NCBI RefSeq assembly: GCF_002744755.1 | Contig: NZ_KZ319301.1 | Span: 1-58,292 of the forward strand | Direction of reading: 5' to 3' | Source of the DNA: Leeuwenhoekiella nanhaiensis | Lineage (GTDB): Bacteria > Bacteroidota > Bacteroidia > Flavobacteriales > Flavobacteriaceae | Length of the DNA: 58,292 nucleotides | Shown here: positions 43,841 through 54,126 of the stretch, piece by piece | How the letters are laid out: each line of letters begins with the position of its first letter | How positions within the stretch are numbered: position 1 is the first letter of the stretch | Made by a program: the position numbers and the translations under genes | Notes under the pieces: model-generated | Seen by the model: the letters and a program-made list of their open reading frames with translations, nothing else | What the model was told of the DNA's origin: nothing | Database searches by the model: none

Positions 43841-46081
43841 CTACTTATACTTCTTAAGGATTTTTGGCAACTCGAAATCAAACGCATACATCTGAAAATC
43901 AGCATCAACCACATTGCCGGCTTTGTCTAAAACAATGTATTGAGGAATTCCATTAAAACTGAATAAATCCCTGAAACGGTGATAGGTGCTCTGATCTACC
44001 CGATATACATTTTCCAGCTCCTGATCAGCAATAAATTTATCATAGGTTTTCTGGGGGGATTGGGATTCATCCGTGATAAAGACAAATTCAAAATCAGGAT
44101 TATCTTTAAACTTTTTACGGGTTTCTTTCATATGTTTAATGGTGGCCACGCAGGGACCGCAAGAAGTAGCCCAAAAATCAACAAACAGGATTTTCCCTTT
44201 AAATGAGTCTGTAATCTTACGAAAAGCCGCGGTACCCTTACCTTCAGGAAGCACAAGAGTATTTTCCTTAAAGATTTCGGATGCAGGTAGATCTCCATCA
44301 ACAAGCTCTTCGTTATCTGACACTTGAGGGTATGTCTGGTCATACATACGTTGTCCTTCAGCTCTTAAAAATGGGTTACCTATGTCTTTTTTAAGGTTCG
44401 TCCAGACCAGCTCTGAGGTCTCTTTTCCCCAGAAATCGAACCAAAATTTTAAACTTCGTACTTTAATAATATCACTTGCCAGACCCTTTTCAATACCAAA
44501 AATATTAAAAAGCAAGCTGTCTTTTTGCTTCCATTTTTCCAGTTCAATTGGGGCTTTATCTTTTGGGAGGGGCTCAGTGTATTTTTTACTAAAGTTCTGT
44601 AACTCCACAAAGTATTTTTCATTAAACTCATCAGATAGTTGTCTGCGCTCCAAAGCGTCTAGTTTTGAAGCCTCATCTTCAGTCAGTGGTTTTAAAAGTT
44701 CCTTAAATTTATCTTCCAAAAGAATTCCTTCTTCTTCAAAGTACTCCTGCAAGGTTTTTTCAGATTGACGATATTTGGCCCTTGAAGAATTGCGATCTAC
44801 TTCCTGAAGTGGTTCTGCAAACTCCAGGCGGTTTATTAGAACTTTATACTGATCCGTTGCTAAAGCGCCAAGATCATTAACCGGCAATAAATCCTGAATG
44901 GCTTGGTAGTAAGAATCAGGTACTTCCATTTTAAGTACTGCATTTGTAGTATCCTGCGTTTTATAATACGTCCGGTTCGATACATAGTCAAACAGATCGG
45001 TACTCGAAATCAACTTAACATAAGCCCTGTAAAGATCTTGTGCTTTTTGTGAAAGGGTATTTTTAGATAAATGCGCAGCTAATTTTTCTTCGTTGGTATA
45101 GTATTGCTTTAATACCTCCGCTTTAAAATCAAGAGGAGGCAAGGTCTTGATCATATTTGTAAAATCCTTACCATAATCAAACCGCTCCGGTTTGAAAGTT
45201 TGTAATTCCTCATTTATCTGAGCTAGCGGCCCAAGATATTCAATACTTTCAAATTCGTAACGACGGTCACGATAACGATCTGCGAGTAAAAACTCTTCCC
45301 AATCCAGAACAAGGCCCAGAGTAGTACCGGGTTCCAGATAAAAGGTAAAACCTTCATCGGCAATTACCATATACGTTTCTACGGGTTGAACCAAGGGTAT
45401 TTCGGCTTCAAATCGTCCATCAGGAGCAATTTCTATTACTGTGGGATATTCTTCCCGGGTAAGCTCATTCCCGATGTAAATCATTCCGGTTTCAAAACCA
45501 AGTCTGGGATCATAACCTTTGATATAACCCACAACCCGTCCCATTTTTCGACTGAAAAAGGTGTCAGGATCAAAACTTTCTAATGCCGGGTCAGATTTGG
45601 CTAACTCTTCCTCCAGCCAGTTCATCACTTCTACAGGTACTTCGTTTGAAGTTTCAGAAGCGCTTTCAGTTAGTGAAACACCATAAATCGTGCTTTCTCC
45701 ATCCACATAATCGATTTTTTGAGTCGAAAGAGGAAGCGGTTCAAAAATGAGTTCGGTGAATTGTTCGCCAGATTCCGGTGTCCAGAGTTTTTCATCAAAT
45801 TCGGCACCTATTACCTCTTTGATCTTGTACTTCTCATCCGTAGCTACATCCCTTAGATACGTGTCTTTGGTAAAATTGACCCACCAACCGGGAATAAATT
45901 TAGAATGAATGGTGACTCGGGTTTCTTCCGGAGTCCTTTCTATTCGGCTTATATAGGTTATCCCACTGGTGGTGACTTCATACGCCGGGTCGTCGATAAA
46001 CTGAACTGCGGTTTGAGAATTGCCGGGACTTAAAGCCAGAAAAAAGATTAGAAAAGTAAGACTGTAACTGTTGATTTTCAT
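43841..46081 (-). CDS. TlpA-type thioredoxin protein with long N-terminal region
   Basis: A 746-residue exported protein (leader ending SPGNSQ). Residues 25-600 are a charged, partly helical region without a recognised domain. The C-terminal 150 residues form a thioredoxin domain with the CxxC site in FWATSCGPC and the cis-Pro in GIPQYIVLD. Proteins of this plan are periplasmic thiol reductases of Bacteroidota; the partner is unknown. The gene stands alone between two short spacers. Confidence 0.82.
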   Translation of the reverse strand: MKINSYSLTFLIFFLALSPGNSQTAVQFIDDPAYEVTTSGITYISRIERTPEETRVTIHSKFIPGWWVNFTKDTYLRDVATDEKYKIKEVIGAEFDEKLWTPESGEQFTELIFEPLPLSTQKIDYVDGESTIYGVSLTESASETSNEVPVEVMNWLEEELAKSDPALESFDPDTFFSRKMGRVVGYIKGYDPRLGFETGMIYIGNELTREEYPTVIEIAPDGRFEAEIPLVQPVETYMVIADEGFTFYLEPGTTLGLVLDWEEFLLADRYRDRRYEFESIEYLGPLAQINEELQTFKPERFDYGKDFTNMIKTLPPLDFKAEVLKQYYTNEEKLAAHLSKNTLSQKAQDLYRAYVKLISSTDLFDYVSNRTYYKTQDTTNAVLKMEVPDSYYQAIQDLLPVNDLGALATDQYKVLINRLEFAEPLQEVDRNSSRAKYRQSEKTLQEYFEEEGILLEDKFKELLKPLTEDEASKLDALERRQLSDEFNEKYFVELQNFSKKYTEPLPKDKAPIELEKWKQKDSLLFNIFGIEKGLASDIIKVRSLKFWFDFWGKETSELVWTNLKKDIGNPFLRAEGQRMYDQTYPQVSDNEELVDGDLPASEIFKENTLVLPEGKGTAAFRKITDSFKGKILFVDFWATSCGPCVATIKHMKETRKKFKDNPDFEFVFITDESQSPQKTYDKFIADQELENVYRVDQSTYHRFRDLFSFNGIPQYIVLDKAGNVVDADFQMYAFDFELPKILKKYK

Positions 46082-46200
46082 GATTGATGCATTTAATAAG
46101 TAAAGGAAATTAACTTAAAAAATGTATCTATTTCATTAATTCACAGAATTGTAGGTCTCATGTAACATTTGAAAAAGTCTTAGTAACATCTAAATGCTTT

Positions 46201-48327
46201 TTACTCTTCAAAAGTCTTCAGCAAAATCTCCAAAATGGAAATCGCCGCCTCGCTAATCTTCGATCCCGGACCAAAAACCGCCACGGCGCCCGCGTCAAAC
46301 AGAAACTGATAATCCTTACGCGGAATCACACCACCCACGATTACCATTATGTCTTCGCGATCCAGTTTTTTGAGTTCTTCAATCACCTGTGGCACTAAGG
46401 TCTTATGACCTGCCGCGAGGGAAGAAACGCCCAGGATGTGTACATCGTTTTCTACCGCTTGGCGGGCGACTTCCTTCGGCGTTTGAAACAGCGGACCAAT
46501 ATCAACGTCAAAGCCTACATCGGCATAGCCGGTTGCGACAACTTTGGCTCCGCGGTCGTGGCCGTCCTGGCCCATTTTGGCGATCATAATACGTGGACGA
46601 CGCCCCTCGAGTTTTGCAAAACGATCTGCCAGTTCCCGGGCTTTCGCGAAAGCGGGATCTTCTTTAATTTCTTTACTATACACGCCGCTAAAGGATTTGG
46701 TTTGTGCTTTATGCCTGCCGTAAACCTCTTCCAGAGCAGACGAAATTTCGCCCAAAGTAGCACGTTTACGGGCTGCTGCTACTGCTAAAGTTAGCAAATT
46801 ACCCTCGCCGGTCTTAGCACAGGTTGTTAAATCAGCCAGGGCTTTTTCAACGGCTTTAGAATCCCGTTTTGTTTTTAGTTTTTTGAGGCGTTCTATTTGT
46901 GATTTGCGCACGGCGTCGTTGTCAACCTCAAGGGTAACGATGTCATCCTCGCTGTCCAGGCGGTATTTGTTGACGCCTACAATGATATCCTGACCGCTGT
47001 CTATACGGGCTTGCTTACGGGCTGCTGCTTCCTCAATACGCAGTTTGGGAATTCCTTTTTCAATGGCTTTGGTCATCCCGCCAAGCGCTTCAATCTCCTG
47101 AATGTGAGCCCAGGCTTTTTCAGCGATCTCGTGGGTGAGATTTTCCACATAATAACTCCCGGCCCATGGGTCTACCGTTCGGGTGATTTCGGTTTCTTTT
47201 TGTAAATAGATTTGCGTGTTGCGGGCTATGCGCGCCGAAAAGTCGGTAGGCAGAGCGATCGCCTCATCGAGCGCATTGGTGTGCAGGCTTTGTGTTCCTC
47301 CAAAAGCTGCCGCAGCTGCTTCTATGGTCGTGCGCGCCACGTTGTTAAACGGATCCTGCTCGGTAAGACTCCAGCCGCTGGTCTGGCAATGGGTGCGCAG
47401 GGAAAGCGACTTTTTATTTTTGGGATTGAATTGCTGCACAATTTTCGACCAGAGCATACGCGCTGCACGCATTTTGGCGATTTCCATAAAATGGTTCATC
47501 CCAATCGCCCAAAAGAACGACAGCCGGGGCGCAAAGTCGTCTACACTCATTCCGGCAGCAATACCGGTGCGTAGGTATTCGAGTCCGTCTGCCAGTGTAT
47601 ATGCGAGTTCGATATCACAGGTTGCACCGGCTTCCTGCATATGATAACCCGAAATGGAGATCGAATTGAATTTCGGCATTTCTTTAGACGTAAATTCAAA
47701 AATATCTGAAATGATGCGCATCGACGGGGCAGGAGGGTAGATGTAGGTGTTGCGCACCATAAACTCCTTTAAAATGTCATTTTGTATGGTTCCCTGTAAT
47801 TGTTTGGGTTTTACGCCTTGTTCTTCGGCAGCAACAATATAAAAAGCCATAATGGGAAGCACCGCACCGTTCATCGTCATCGAGACACTCATCTGGTCAA
47901 GCGGAATCTGGTCAAAAAGGATTTTCATATCCTCAACGCTATCAATGGCAACGCCGGCTTTACCTACATCGCCTTCCACGCGCTCGTGATCGCTGTCATA
48001 ACCACGATGGGTGGCGAGGTCAAAAGCCACAGAAAGTCCTTTTTGCCCGGCTTTTAAATTGCGGCGGTAAAACGCATTGCTTTCTTCAGCGGTTGAAAAA
48101 CCGGCATATTGGCGTATCGTCCAGGGGCGGCTCACGTACATCGTACTGTACGGACCGCGTAAATAAGGCGGAATCCCGGCTGCGAAATCCAGATGCTCCA
48201 GGTTCTTCAGATCCTGAGCGGTGTATTGTTTTTTTACCTCGATTTCTTCGGCGGTAAGCTGAGAATCGCTCGAAATGCTATCCGCTTGAAATGCTTTGAT
48301 TTTAATATGTTGCAGGTTTTTGCGCAT
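46201..48327 (-). CDS. mutB: Methylmalonyl-CoA mutase, large subunit
   Basis: A 708-residue enzyme. The TIM-barrel substrate domain has the [20 protein letters not shown] region and [11 protein letters not shown]. The C-terminal B12 domain (about 570-700) has the base-off motif DGHDRGAK and [11 protein letters not shown]. It interconverts succinyl-CoA and methylmalonyl-CoA. It forms the last gene of the udk-ftsB-mutA-lipoprotein-mutB operon, 3 bp after the lipoprotein gene. Confidence 0.96.
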   Translation of the reverse strand: MRKNLQHIKIKAFQADSISSDSQLTAEEIEVKKQYTAQDLKNLEHLDFAAGIPPYLRGPYSTMYVSRPWTIRQYAGFSTAEESNAFYRRNLKAGQKGLSVAFDLATHRGYDSDHERVEGDVGKAGVAIDSVEDMKILFDQIPLDQMSVSMTMNGAVLPIMAFYIVAAEEQGVKPKQLQGTIQNDILKEFMVRNTYIYPPAPSMRIISDIFEFTSKEMPKFNSISISGYHMQEAGATCDIELAYTLADGLEYLRTGIAAGMSVDDFAPRLSFFWAIGMNHFMEIAKMRAARMLWSKIVQQFNPKNKKSLSLRTHCQTSGWSLTEQDPFNNVARTTIEAAAAAFGGTQSLHTNALDEAIALPTDFSARIARNTQIYLQKETEITRTVDPWAGSYYVENLTHEIAEKAWAHIQEIEALGGMTKAIEKGIPKLRIEEAAARKQARIDSGQDIIVGVNKYRLDSEDDIVTLEVDNDAVRKSQIERLKKLKTKRDSKAVEKALADLTTCAKTGEGNLLTLAVAAARKRATLGEISSALEEVYGRHKAQTKSFSGVYSKEIKEDPAFAKARELADRFAKLEGRRPRIMIAKMGQDGHDRGAKVVATGYADVGFDVDIGPLFQTPKEVARQAVENDVHILGVSSLAAGHKTLVPQVIEELKKLDREDIMVIVGGVIPRKDYQFLFDAGAVAVFGPGSKISEAAISILEILLKTFEE

Positions 48328-48330
48328 AGT

Positions 48331-48966
48331 TTAAATTTTCATTCGGCTAATAAACGGATCAAAATCAGCTTCAAATGGCGTATTGAAAATGAATTGAAAG
48401 GTTTGATTATTACGGGTACTTATCAGATAAATATGCCTATAATTCATCAAGGTTTCCTCAAAATTAGAAAGTTTGAAAACAGCCTTAAAGATCTTTACAT
48501 CATCTGTCGCACTGTACTTTGCGGTTTGCTTTTCAAAGAACAGATCAGGGCCTGAAGCATCCTGTTGATTTTTACGGATCATCGCAAGCATATACTTGGC
48601 ATCCTGTCTTTTAAAATCGAAGTACGGAATACTATTTACTGCGCAAAACGAGTAATTTTCTTTATCGTAGAGCAGGTAGAAATTGCCCTTTAAATTATCC
48701 CGTAAATTGGTAAATAAGGCTATAAACGGATCAGTAATACTATCGTTAAGCTGCTTTGCCTCGTACGCATATTCACTAATCGTATATTTTTCGAAAGTAT
48801 CGGGCAGGTAGATTGACACCGCGTCTTTATCAAGGCTAAAATAGCTCCCCTCTACCACCATGGGCGCCTCTTCTTCAGTTGCTCTAGAGAGTGTGGTAGC
48901 CGTTTGAACGACTTCTTTACACGAAACAAGAAGTACGATGAACACAAAAAATAACATTCTATTCAT
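48331..48966 (-). CDS. Lipoprotein embedded between mutA and mutB
   Basis: A 211-residue lipoprotein with a lipobox (LVSC) near residue 15 and a predominantly alpha/beta soluble part (SYFSLDKDAVSIYLP, FALF-like SITDPFIALFTNL). ATG 48966 overlaps the mutA stop codon, and the gene ends 3 bp before mutB starts, so translation is coupled to both mutase subunits. No family is recognised. A cell-surface protein in this position is unexpected for a cytoplasmic enzyme pathway. Confidence 0.75.
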   Translation of the reverse strand: MNRMLFFVFIVLLVSCKEVVQTATTLSRATEEEAPMVVEGSYFSLDKDAVSIYLPDTFEKYTISEYAYEAKQLNDSITDPFIALFTNLRDNLKGNFYLLYDKENYSFCAVNSIPYFDFKRQDAKYMLAMIRKNQQDASGPDLFFEKQTAKYSATDDVKIFKAVFKLSNFEETLMNYRHIYLISTRNNQTFQFIFNTPFEADFDPFISRMKI

Positions 48967-50407
48967 CTTCCAGACGTTTTTGTTCCATTGCTTCCGAAAG
49001 GCGTCTGGCAATAATGGGCTGTATCAGCGTCTTTCGGGGTTTGACTTTAAGGAAAGGATACAATTCCAGCTCATTTTTCATGCGATCCTCTGCATTTTGA
49101 TATTTGTTTGTCCCTACCAGAATTTTTTCGCCCGTATCAAAAAGCGCCTGTTCCTTTGCAGCAGCTTCCTTGATTTTATTCTGAATTTTTCCTTCAATGA
49201 GTTGAGTCACGAGTCCGCCGCCGGCTTCCAGTTCTTTAAACAGGGCCAACGCCTGCTCTGCCAGCTGAGTGGTCAGGGCTTCAACATAATAAGCGCCTTC
49301 AGCGGGATTTGTTACCTGATCAAAATAGCTTTCGTGCTTTAGAATGAGCAGTTGGTTGCGCGCAATGCGTTGGCCAAATTCATTAGTCTTATGATAAATC
49401 GAATCATAAGGCAGGTTGCAAATTGTGTTAGCGCCACCCAAAACAGCACTCATCGCTTCAGTCGTTGTGCGCAGTAAATTGGTATTGTAATCGTAAAGCG
49501 TTTTGTTGCGGAGGGCAGGAGTTGCAAGAATGTGGCAGGTTTCCGGTAGCTTGTATTCTGATGCCAGGCTTGCATAAAGCAGACGCAGGGCACGGATTTT
49601 TGCAATTTCAAAGAAGTAATTAGAGCCAACAGCTACTTTAAACGTGATCGTCTGATTGTTGAGTTGGTCGCCAAAATGATTGAGGTATTCATTGGCGTGC
49701 GCCAAAGCATAGGCCAATTGCTGAACAGCCGTAGCTCCTGAATTGTGATATCCTGTGGCATCAACACCTATAACGTTATCGTTAGCGGTGTTTAGAAAAA
49801 GCCGTTCGAGGCCTTTAAAATCGGTTTTTTGATCAGAAAACCAGTTTCCGGTAAAGGCTAGATTGCCCACCGGATCTATATTGAGGAAAGATTTATAAGG
49901 TTTTGACTTCAAATTTTCGCAAAGCGAAAGCATAAATTCATGATCGAAAAAACTCAAATTAAAATACAGGCTGAAGGATTCCGCCGGAAGGGCATTCAGC
50001 AATTTTTTACTGTCTAAAGGTTTATCAGCTTTTAGAACAATACTTTCGGCTCCCTTCTGAAGCACTTCGTGAGCGGTTCTGGCGGTTTGTTTTTCGTCAA
50101 GAACATAAATTTCTTCAGCGACTTGCCAGGATTGCGGCTGTCCGGGAATTGAGGTGACCGCAGTACTTTCCCGATGGTAAAAAGGCTTTACGTGAATGCC
50201 TTCAGGGCTTTTCCAAACCAAAGACTCGTTATACTCTGCGCCTTTAAGATCGTATTGAATCTGTTGCTTAAACCCTTTTTCGCTTACAGCATTAAATTCG
50301 GCAAACAGTCCGGTTCGTTTGTCTTGTGATTCCCTACTGGCCTCAAAAGCCACGTCAAGGGCAGATTTGGGTTTTTTATTGGAATTTTCGTCCGATGGGT
50401 TATTCAT
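48959..50407 (-). CDS. mutA: Methylmalonyl-CoA mutase, small subunit
   Basis: A 482-residue protein. It matches the mutase substrate barrel (YDLKGAEYNESLVWKS, AIKVAVGSNYFFEIAKIRALRLL-like FEIAKIRALRLLYASL, and EGAYYVEALTTQLAE). It ends soon after the barrel and lacks the usual C-terminal B12-like domain and DxHxxG, as expected for the non-catalytic subunit in some Bacteroidota. ATG 50407 overlaps the end of ftsB by 8 bp. It also contains a TTTCGCAAAGCGAAA palindrome (49915-49929). Confidence 0.93.
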   Translation of the reverse strand: MNNPSDENSNKKPKSALDVAFEASRESQDKRTGLFAEFNAVSEKGFKQQIQYDLKGAEYNESLVWKSPEGIHVKPFYHRESTAVTSIPGQPQSWQVAEEIYVLDEKQTARTAHEVLQKGAESIVLKADKPLDSKKLLNALPAESFSLYFNLSFFDHEFMLSLCENLKSKPYKSFLNIDPVGNLAFTGNWFSDQKTDFKGLERLFLNTANDNVIGVDATGYHNSGATAVQQLAYALAHANEYLNHFGDQLNNQTITFKVAVGSNYFFEIAKIRALRLLYASLASEYKLPETCHILATPALRNKTLYDYNTNLLRTTTEAMSAVLGGANTICNLPYDSIYHKTNEFGQRIARNQLLILKHESYFDQVTNPAEGAYYVEALTTQLAEQALALFKELEAGGGLVTQLIEGKIQNKIKEAAAKEQALFDTGEKILVGTNKYQNAEDRMKNELELYPFLKVKPRKTLIQPIIARRLSEAMEQKRLEDE

Positions 50408-50735
50408 GTTCTTTGAGTTTAAGGCTGTCTTCATACTCGATGATGAAAATTTCTTCGCCTTCTTTTTTCATATGGTATTCTTCGCGGGCAAAACGCTCCA
50501 GCTCCTGACTGTCTTTAAGTTTATTGATCTGACTGCGATCCTGCTGAATTTGCTCTTTAAAATAAGCCCGGTTTCCCTCAAGCTTTTCGATCTCATCGTC
50601 CAGTTCGTCGTGAATAAACCAGGAATTGGTGTCAAAAAACACCATCCAAACGGTAAAAATTACTAAAAACAGCACGTACTTATTACCCAAAATGCGAAAC
50701 CATTTTTTTTGACGAAGTTTTTTAAGGATTGACAC
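50400..50735 (-). CDS. FtsB/DivIC-family septum protein
   Basis: A 111-residue bitopic protein: a short basic N-terminus, a membrane helix (about 19-36) and a coiled-coil (HDELDDEIEKLEGNRAYFKEQ) with the ARE-type motif (FAREEYHMKKEGEEIF). The family interacts with FtsL and FtsQ at the division site. It is 16 bp from udk and overlaps mutA. Confidence 0.88.
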   Translation of the reverse strand: MSILKKLRQKKWFRILGNKYVLFLVIFTVWMVFFDTNSWFIHDELDDEIEKLEGNRAYFKEQIQQDRSQINKLKDSQELERFAREEYHMKKEGEEIFIIEYEDSLKLKEHE

Positions 50736-50751
50736 GGTATAATGCTTTAGT

Positions 50752-51360
50752 TTAGACCAGACGCTCGTTTATAATACTGCGAACGATATCTATCGCCACT
50801 GTATTGTAGCGGTTATAAGGTATGATAATATCTGCATACTCTTTGGTAGGCTCTATAAACTGCTGGTGCATGGGTTTAAGGGTGGTCTGGTAGCGCGTAA
50901 GCACTTCTTCCAGATCCCGACCGCGCTCTGCAATATCCCGCTTCAGGCGACGTATAAGGCGCTCATCTGAATCTGCGTGAACATAGATTTTCACATCAAA
51001 AAGATCCCGTATTTCAGGATGGGTCAAAATCAAAATGCCTTCAACAATTACGACTTTTCGCGGATGCGTGATCACCTTATCGCTGGTGCGGTTGTGCTTT
51101 ACAAATGAATAGACGGGTTGTTCTATGGTTTCACCTGCACGCAATTGATCCAGATGCTCACAAAGCAATTCAAAATCGATGCTTTTAGGGTGATCAAAAT
51201 TGATTTTTACACGCTCGTCATAGCTGAGGTGCGAAGTATCCCGGTAATAGGAGTCCTGGGAAATAACGGTTACCTCACCTTCAGGAAGTTCCTGTACGAT
51301 TTGATTAACAACCGTTGTTTTACCGCTGCCGGTCCCCCCGGCGATACCAATAATGAGCAT
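50752..51360 (-). CDS. udk: Uridine kinase
   Basis: A 202-residue P-loop kinase. GGTGSGKTT Walker A at residues 8-16, QDSYYRD, and FDHPKSIDFE with the LID-region RRLKRDIAERGRD. It phosphorylates uridine and cytidine in pyrimidine salvage. It is the first gene of the operon leading to the mutase subunits. Confidence 0.94.
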   Translation of the reverse strand: MLIIGIAGGTGSGKTTVVNQIVQELPEGEVTVISQDSYYRDTSHLSYDERVKINFDHPKSIDFELLCEHLDQLRAGETIEQPVYSFVKHNRTSDKVITHPRKVVIVEGILILTHPEIRDLFDVKIYVHADSDERLIRRLKRDIAERGRDLEEVLTRYQTTLKPMHQQFIEPTKEYADIIIPYNRYNTVAIDIVRSIINERLV

Positions 51361-51404
51361 TTTTGTGACTTTGGGGGTAAAAATAGGAAACTTCGTGCAT
51401 TAAA

Positions 51405-51427
51405 AAAGCCCCCTTGAAGGAGGCTTT
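51405..51427 (-). terminator. Terminator of the YeeE pair
   Basis: AAAGCC / GGCTTT with an inner near-match and a U-run on the minus strand, between the YeeE operon and udk. Confidence 0.8.
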
Positions 51428-51474
51428 ATCAACATAAATTTAAAATCAGACGGGTAAGGGACCAATCTTAATCA

Positions 51475-51888
51475 TCAATGCGGAAGCTTATCTCGCAACA
51501 AGCCGTATATAAAGGTACCGAGTAGGGCGCCAAAAATTACAACCAGGATCGATATATAGCCTGCACCCGCAAGTACATACATAGGTCCGGGGCAGGCACC
51601 TGCCAATGCCCATCCTAAGCCGAAAAGAGTTCCGCCAATCGCATAGCGGTAAAAACTTTTGTTTTTAGGCTTTAAATGCATATCCTGGCCCTTGAGGGTT
51701 TTTACATTAAAGCGTTTGATAAGCTGAACACCCAAAATGCCCAGAATGAGTGCAGATCCAATAATTCCATACATGTGAAAGGAGCCAAACTCAAACATTT
51801 CGTAAATACGAAACCAAGAGGCCGCTTCAGATTTGTACATCAGTATTCCGAAAAAAGTTCCTACAACTAAATAAAATATGGTTTTCAT
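51475..51888 (-). CDS. YeeE/YedE-type transporter, small half
   Basis: A 137-residue membrane protein with about four helices and the motif GACPGPMY, one of the two Cys sites of YeeE/TsuA thiosulfate carriers. ATG 51888 overlaps the stop of the other half (ATAATG), so the two are made together. The in-frame extension to 52014 lies inside the partner gene and is rejected. Confidence 0.88.
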   Translation of the reverse strand: MKTIFYLVVGTFFGILMYKSEAASWFRIYEMFEFGSFHMYGIIGSALILGILGVQLIKRFNVKTLKGQDMHLKPKNKSFYRYAIGGTLFGLGWALAGACPGPMYVLAGAGYISILVVIFGALLGTFIYGLLRDKLPH

Positions 51889-52445
51889 TATGAAAATATT
51901 AAGGGGAAAATGAAATGAATCATCACCAGGCCACCGGCAAAAAAGCCAATCACGGCGATAAGCGAGGGGAGCTGCAAATTGCTCAGGCCTGAAATTGCGT
52001 GTCCTGAAGTACAACCGCCCGCATAGCGTGCGCCAAAACCTACCAGAAAGCCACCCACGATCAGGATTAGAATATTAGCCGGATTGCTCAGTGCTTCCAG
52101 ACTAAAGATCTCGTTAGGCAGGTAAGCCTCATTGGTCGAATAAATACCGTAAGTCTCCAGTTTTTGGGTTACATCGGGATTGATTTCAACCGTATTGTCT
52201 GAAAGGTATTGAGAGGCAATAAAGCCTCCAAGGGCCGCACCAACCATAACCAGTAGATTCCAGCGTTCTTTTTTCCAGTCGAATTTGAAAAAATCTGCAG
52301 CTTTACCGCCTCCCGTTGCCGCACAGAGGTTTCTTAGGTTAGACGACATACCAAACTGTCTGCCGGCAAAAAGTAAAATAAACATGGTAAGCGCAATCAG
52401 GGGGCCTGAAACATACCAGGGCCAGGGATCATAAATCCAATTCAT
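51888..52445 (-). CDS. YeeE/YedE-type transporter, large half
   Basis: A 185-residue membrane protein with about five helices. It carries the [16 protein letters not shown] motif, the second conserved Cys site. Together with the small half it corresponds to one full YeeE/YedE sulfur-compound carrier split in two, as is usual in Bacteroidota. The exact substrate (thiosulfate or related) is a family-based inference. Confidence 0.88.
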   Translation of the reverse strand: MNWIYDPWPWYVSGPLIALTMFILLFAGRQFGMSSNLRNLCAATGGGKAADFFKFDWKKERWNLLVMVGAALGGFIASQYLSDNTVEINPDVTQKLETYGIYSTNEAYLPNEIFSLEALSNPANILILIVGGFLVGFGARYAGGCTSGHAISGLSNLQLPSLIAVIGFFAGGLVMIHFIFPLIFS

Positions 52446-52518
52446 GTGAAGGGGTTTTTAGGGGTTTCTTTTTCAATGCTTCATCTTAGTCTCGCAAAGA
52501 ACCAAAAACTTGCATGAA

Positions 52519-52538
52519 GGTTACGTAACACCGGTTAC
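52519..52538 (-). promoter_or_regulatory. Operator-like inverted repeat upstream of the YeeE pair
   Basis: GTAAC-ACCG-GTTAC (52525-52538) fits GTA-N8-TAC, the spacing of Crp/Fnr/NtcA-type sites, and is joined by a second half-site GGTTAC (52519-52524) forming the palindrome GTTACGTAAC. It lies about 75-95 bp before the start at 52445. Confidence 0.5.
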
Positions 52539-52549
52539 ATTCATAAAAA

Positions 52550-52591
52550 AAGCCCTGATGCTTTTTCAAAACGAATTGAGCATCAGGGCTT
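52550..52591 (-). terminator. Terminator of the outer-membrane protein gene
   Basis: AAGCCCTGATGCT / AGCATCAGGGCTT, a 13-bp stem with a 16-nt loop and a U-run on the minus strand. Confidence 0.88.
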
Positions 52592-52641
52592 ATCTAGAGT
52601 CTTATTCTGTCTTTATTTTTAAAACCTGTTGAGAATGAATT

Positions 52642-53865
52642 TTAGAATAGTTTGTAACCTAAGGAGAGTGATACTACCTGAAATTCACTTGCTACGGTAC
52701 CCGAAGTAGAGGTGAGATCGCGGGAGGTGTTGTATCTAAATTCTAAAGAATACCTTTTGTTAAGACTAAGGCCTGCACCAAAAAAGAGCGTTTGTCCGGC
52801 CTTTATAGTGATGGGTATTTCGCTTCCGCTAGATCTGGCAAACACAATCTCGTTGTCAAAATCAAAATGCCATTGCACTCCCAGATTTAAGTAAGCTGCT
52901 AATTTTTCATTTAAAAATGCATAATATCTTATGCCAAATGGTAAGCCTATAGATTCATAATCAACACGATTTTCATAATTGCTTAGCGGGCCACTATTAC
53001 CTTCTCTAAAGCTTTCCCCGCTATAGGATTCATAATAGGGTTCGGTAAACAAACTCCACTTGCCTTTATTAAAAGGAAGGATTACTTCAGCCTCGATACC
53101 AAAACGTGGGTCAATACTATTACCAAAATCGCTGTCGCGGTATACCGCAATGACATTGCTTACGCTTAGGCTCGAAAAATTAACGCCTGCTCTTAAATGC
53201 AGATTAAAATCTGCCTTCATTCGGTTAGCTTCATAATTTGTAAAAGCCTCATTAGAACACGCATTTTCTGTCACAAAGTAGGCTACGAGCTGGCGACTCG
53301 TATAGCTGAGATTGCTGATCTGCGTAACACTTTGATCCAGGCAATTAACCTGGTCGTAAAGTTGTTGCTGAAAAGCTTTATTCTCTGCTGTTGTTCGGGT
53401 GCTGAAGAGGTATTTTTTATAAATCAACTGATTGATGTCTGAATTTTCGGTTTTAAAGAAATACCGAATGAGCTGACCGTCCTTGTATTTGTAAAGGGTC
53501 GCATTACCTTCTACTAAAACCTCAAGAAAAAGGGTTTCTTCGTTAAAATCTGGGGCGCGGCTCGTACTCATGGTTGCGATGTCTTCCGTTGAACGATCAA
53601 TATCAACCCGGGCACGCACATATTTTGAACTGGCATCAATACCAAACTCCCTTGCAGAAACAATATCTATAGTTTGAGATTTTGCAGAGGCATTCGCTTT
53701 AAATTCAAAACTGGTTGGATTGTTGCTCCAGTCTGCGTTGCGTACTAAACCGTTTACTTTTTGACCCTCATTGGTGATGTAATACCCAGGTTCGAAGGTG
53801 ATTTGTGCTGTTGCTGAAAGACTTAAAACTGAAGTTAAAAGGCAAATTAAAATGGTGTTACGCAT
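52642..53865 (-). CDS. Outer-membrane beta-barrel protein
   Basis: A 407-residue protein with a signal peptide (ending LSATAQ). A soluble N-terminal half (about 25-215, ITFEPGYYITNEGQKVNG) is followed by a C-terminal barrel of about eight strands ending in QVVSLSLGYKLF. The plan resembles porin-like outer-membrane beta-barrel proteins of Bacteroidota; the function is not known. The start at 53865 is used since it gives the signal peptide directly. The 260 bp before it hold no gene, only an array half-end near 54072-54083. Confidence 0.78.
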   Translation of the reverse strand: MRNTILICLLTSVLSLSATAQITFEPGYYITNEGQKVNGLVRNADWSNNPTSFEFKANASAKSQTIDIVSAREFGIDASSKYVRARVDIDRSTEDIATMSTSRAPDFNEETLFLEVLVEGNATLYKYKDGQLIRYFFKTENSDINQLIYKKYLFSTRTTAENKAFQQQLYDQVNCLDQSVTQISNLSYTSRQLVAYFVTENACSNEAFTNYEANRMKADFNLHLRAGVNFSSLSVSNVIAVYRDSDFGNSIDPRFGIEAEVILPFNKGKWSLFTEPYYESYSGESFREGNSGPLSNYENRVDYESIGLPFGIRYYAFLNEKLAAYLNLGVQWHFDFDNEIVFARSSGSEIPITIKAGQTLFFGAGLSLNKRYSLEFRYNTSRDLTSTSGTVASEFQVVSLSLGYKLF

Positions 53866-54126
53866 ATTTTTTAAAAATCTGATAATTTGTGAACTTATGA
53901 AAATCACCTCACTAAATTTTAAGGAATTCCATAAAAGCAATCTTTTTTAATTGATTGTTTAGTGATTGATTTAGAAACAATCTAGAACGTACAGATTATA
54001 TAAAAAGAGAAAACCGCTTAATCTCGAGGTTTCGGGAGGTTTAAATAATTGAGGTCATTAAGAATTAGAGACTTGTGCAACGTATTTTATCTTTTTATTA
54101 ATTCAGTCACACTTCATATCCGCAAG

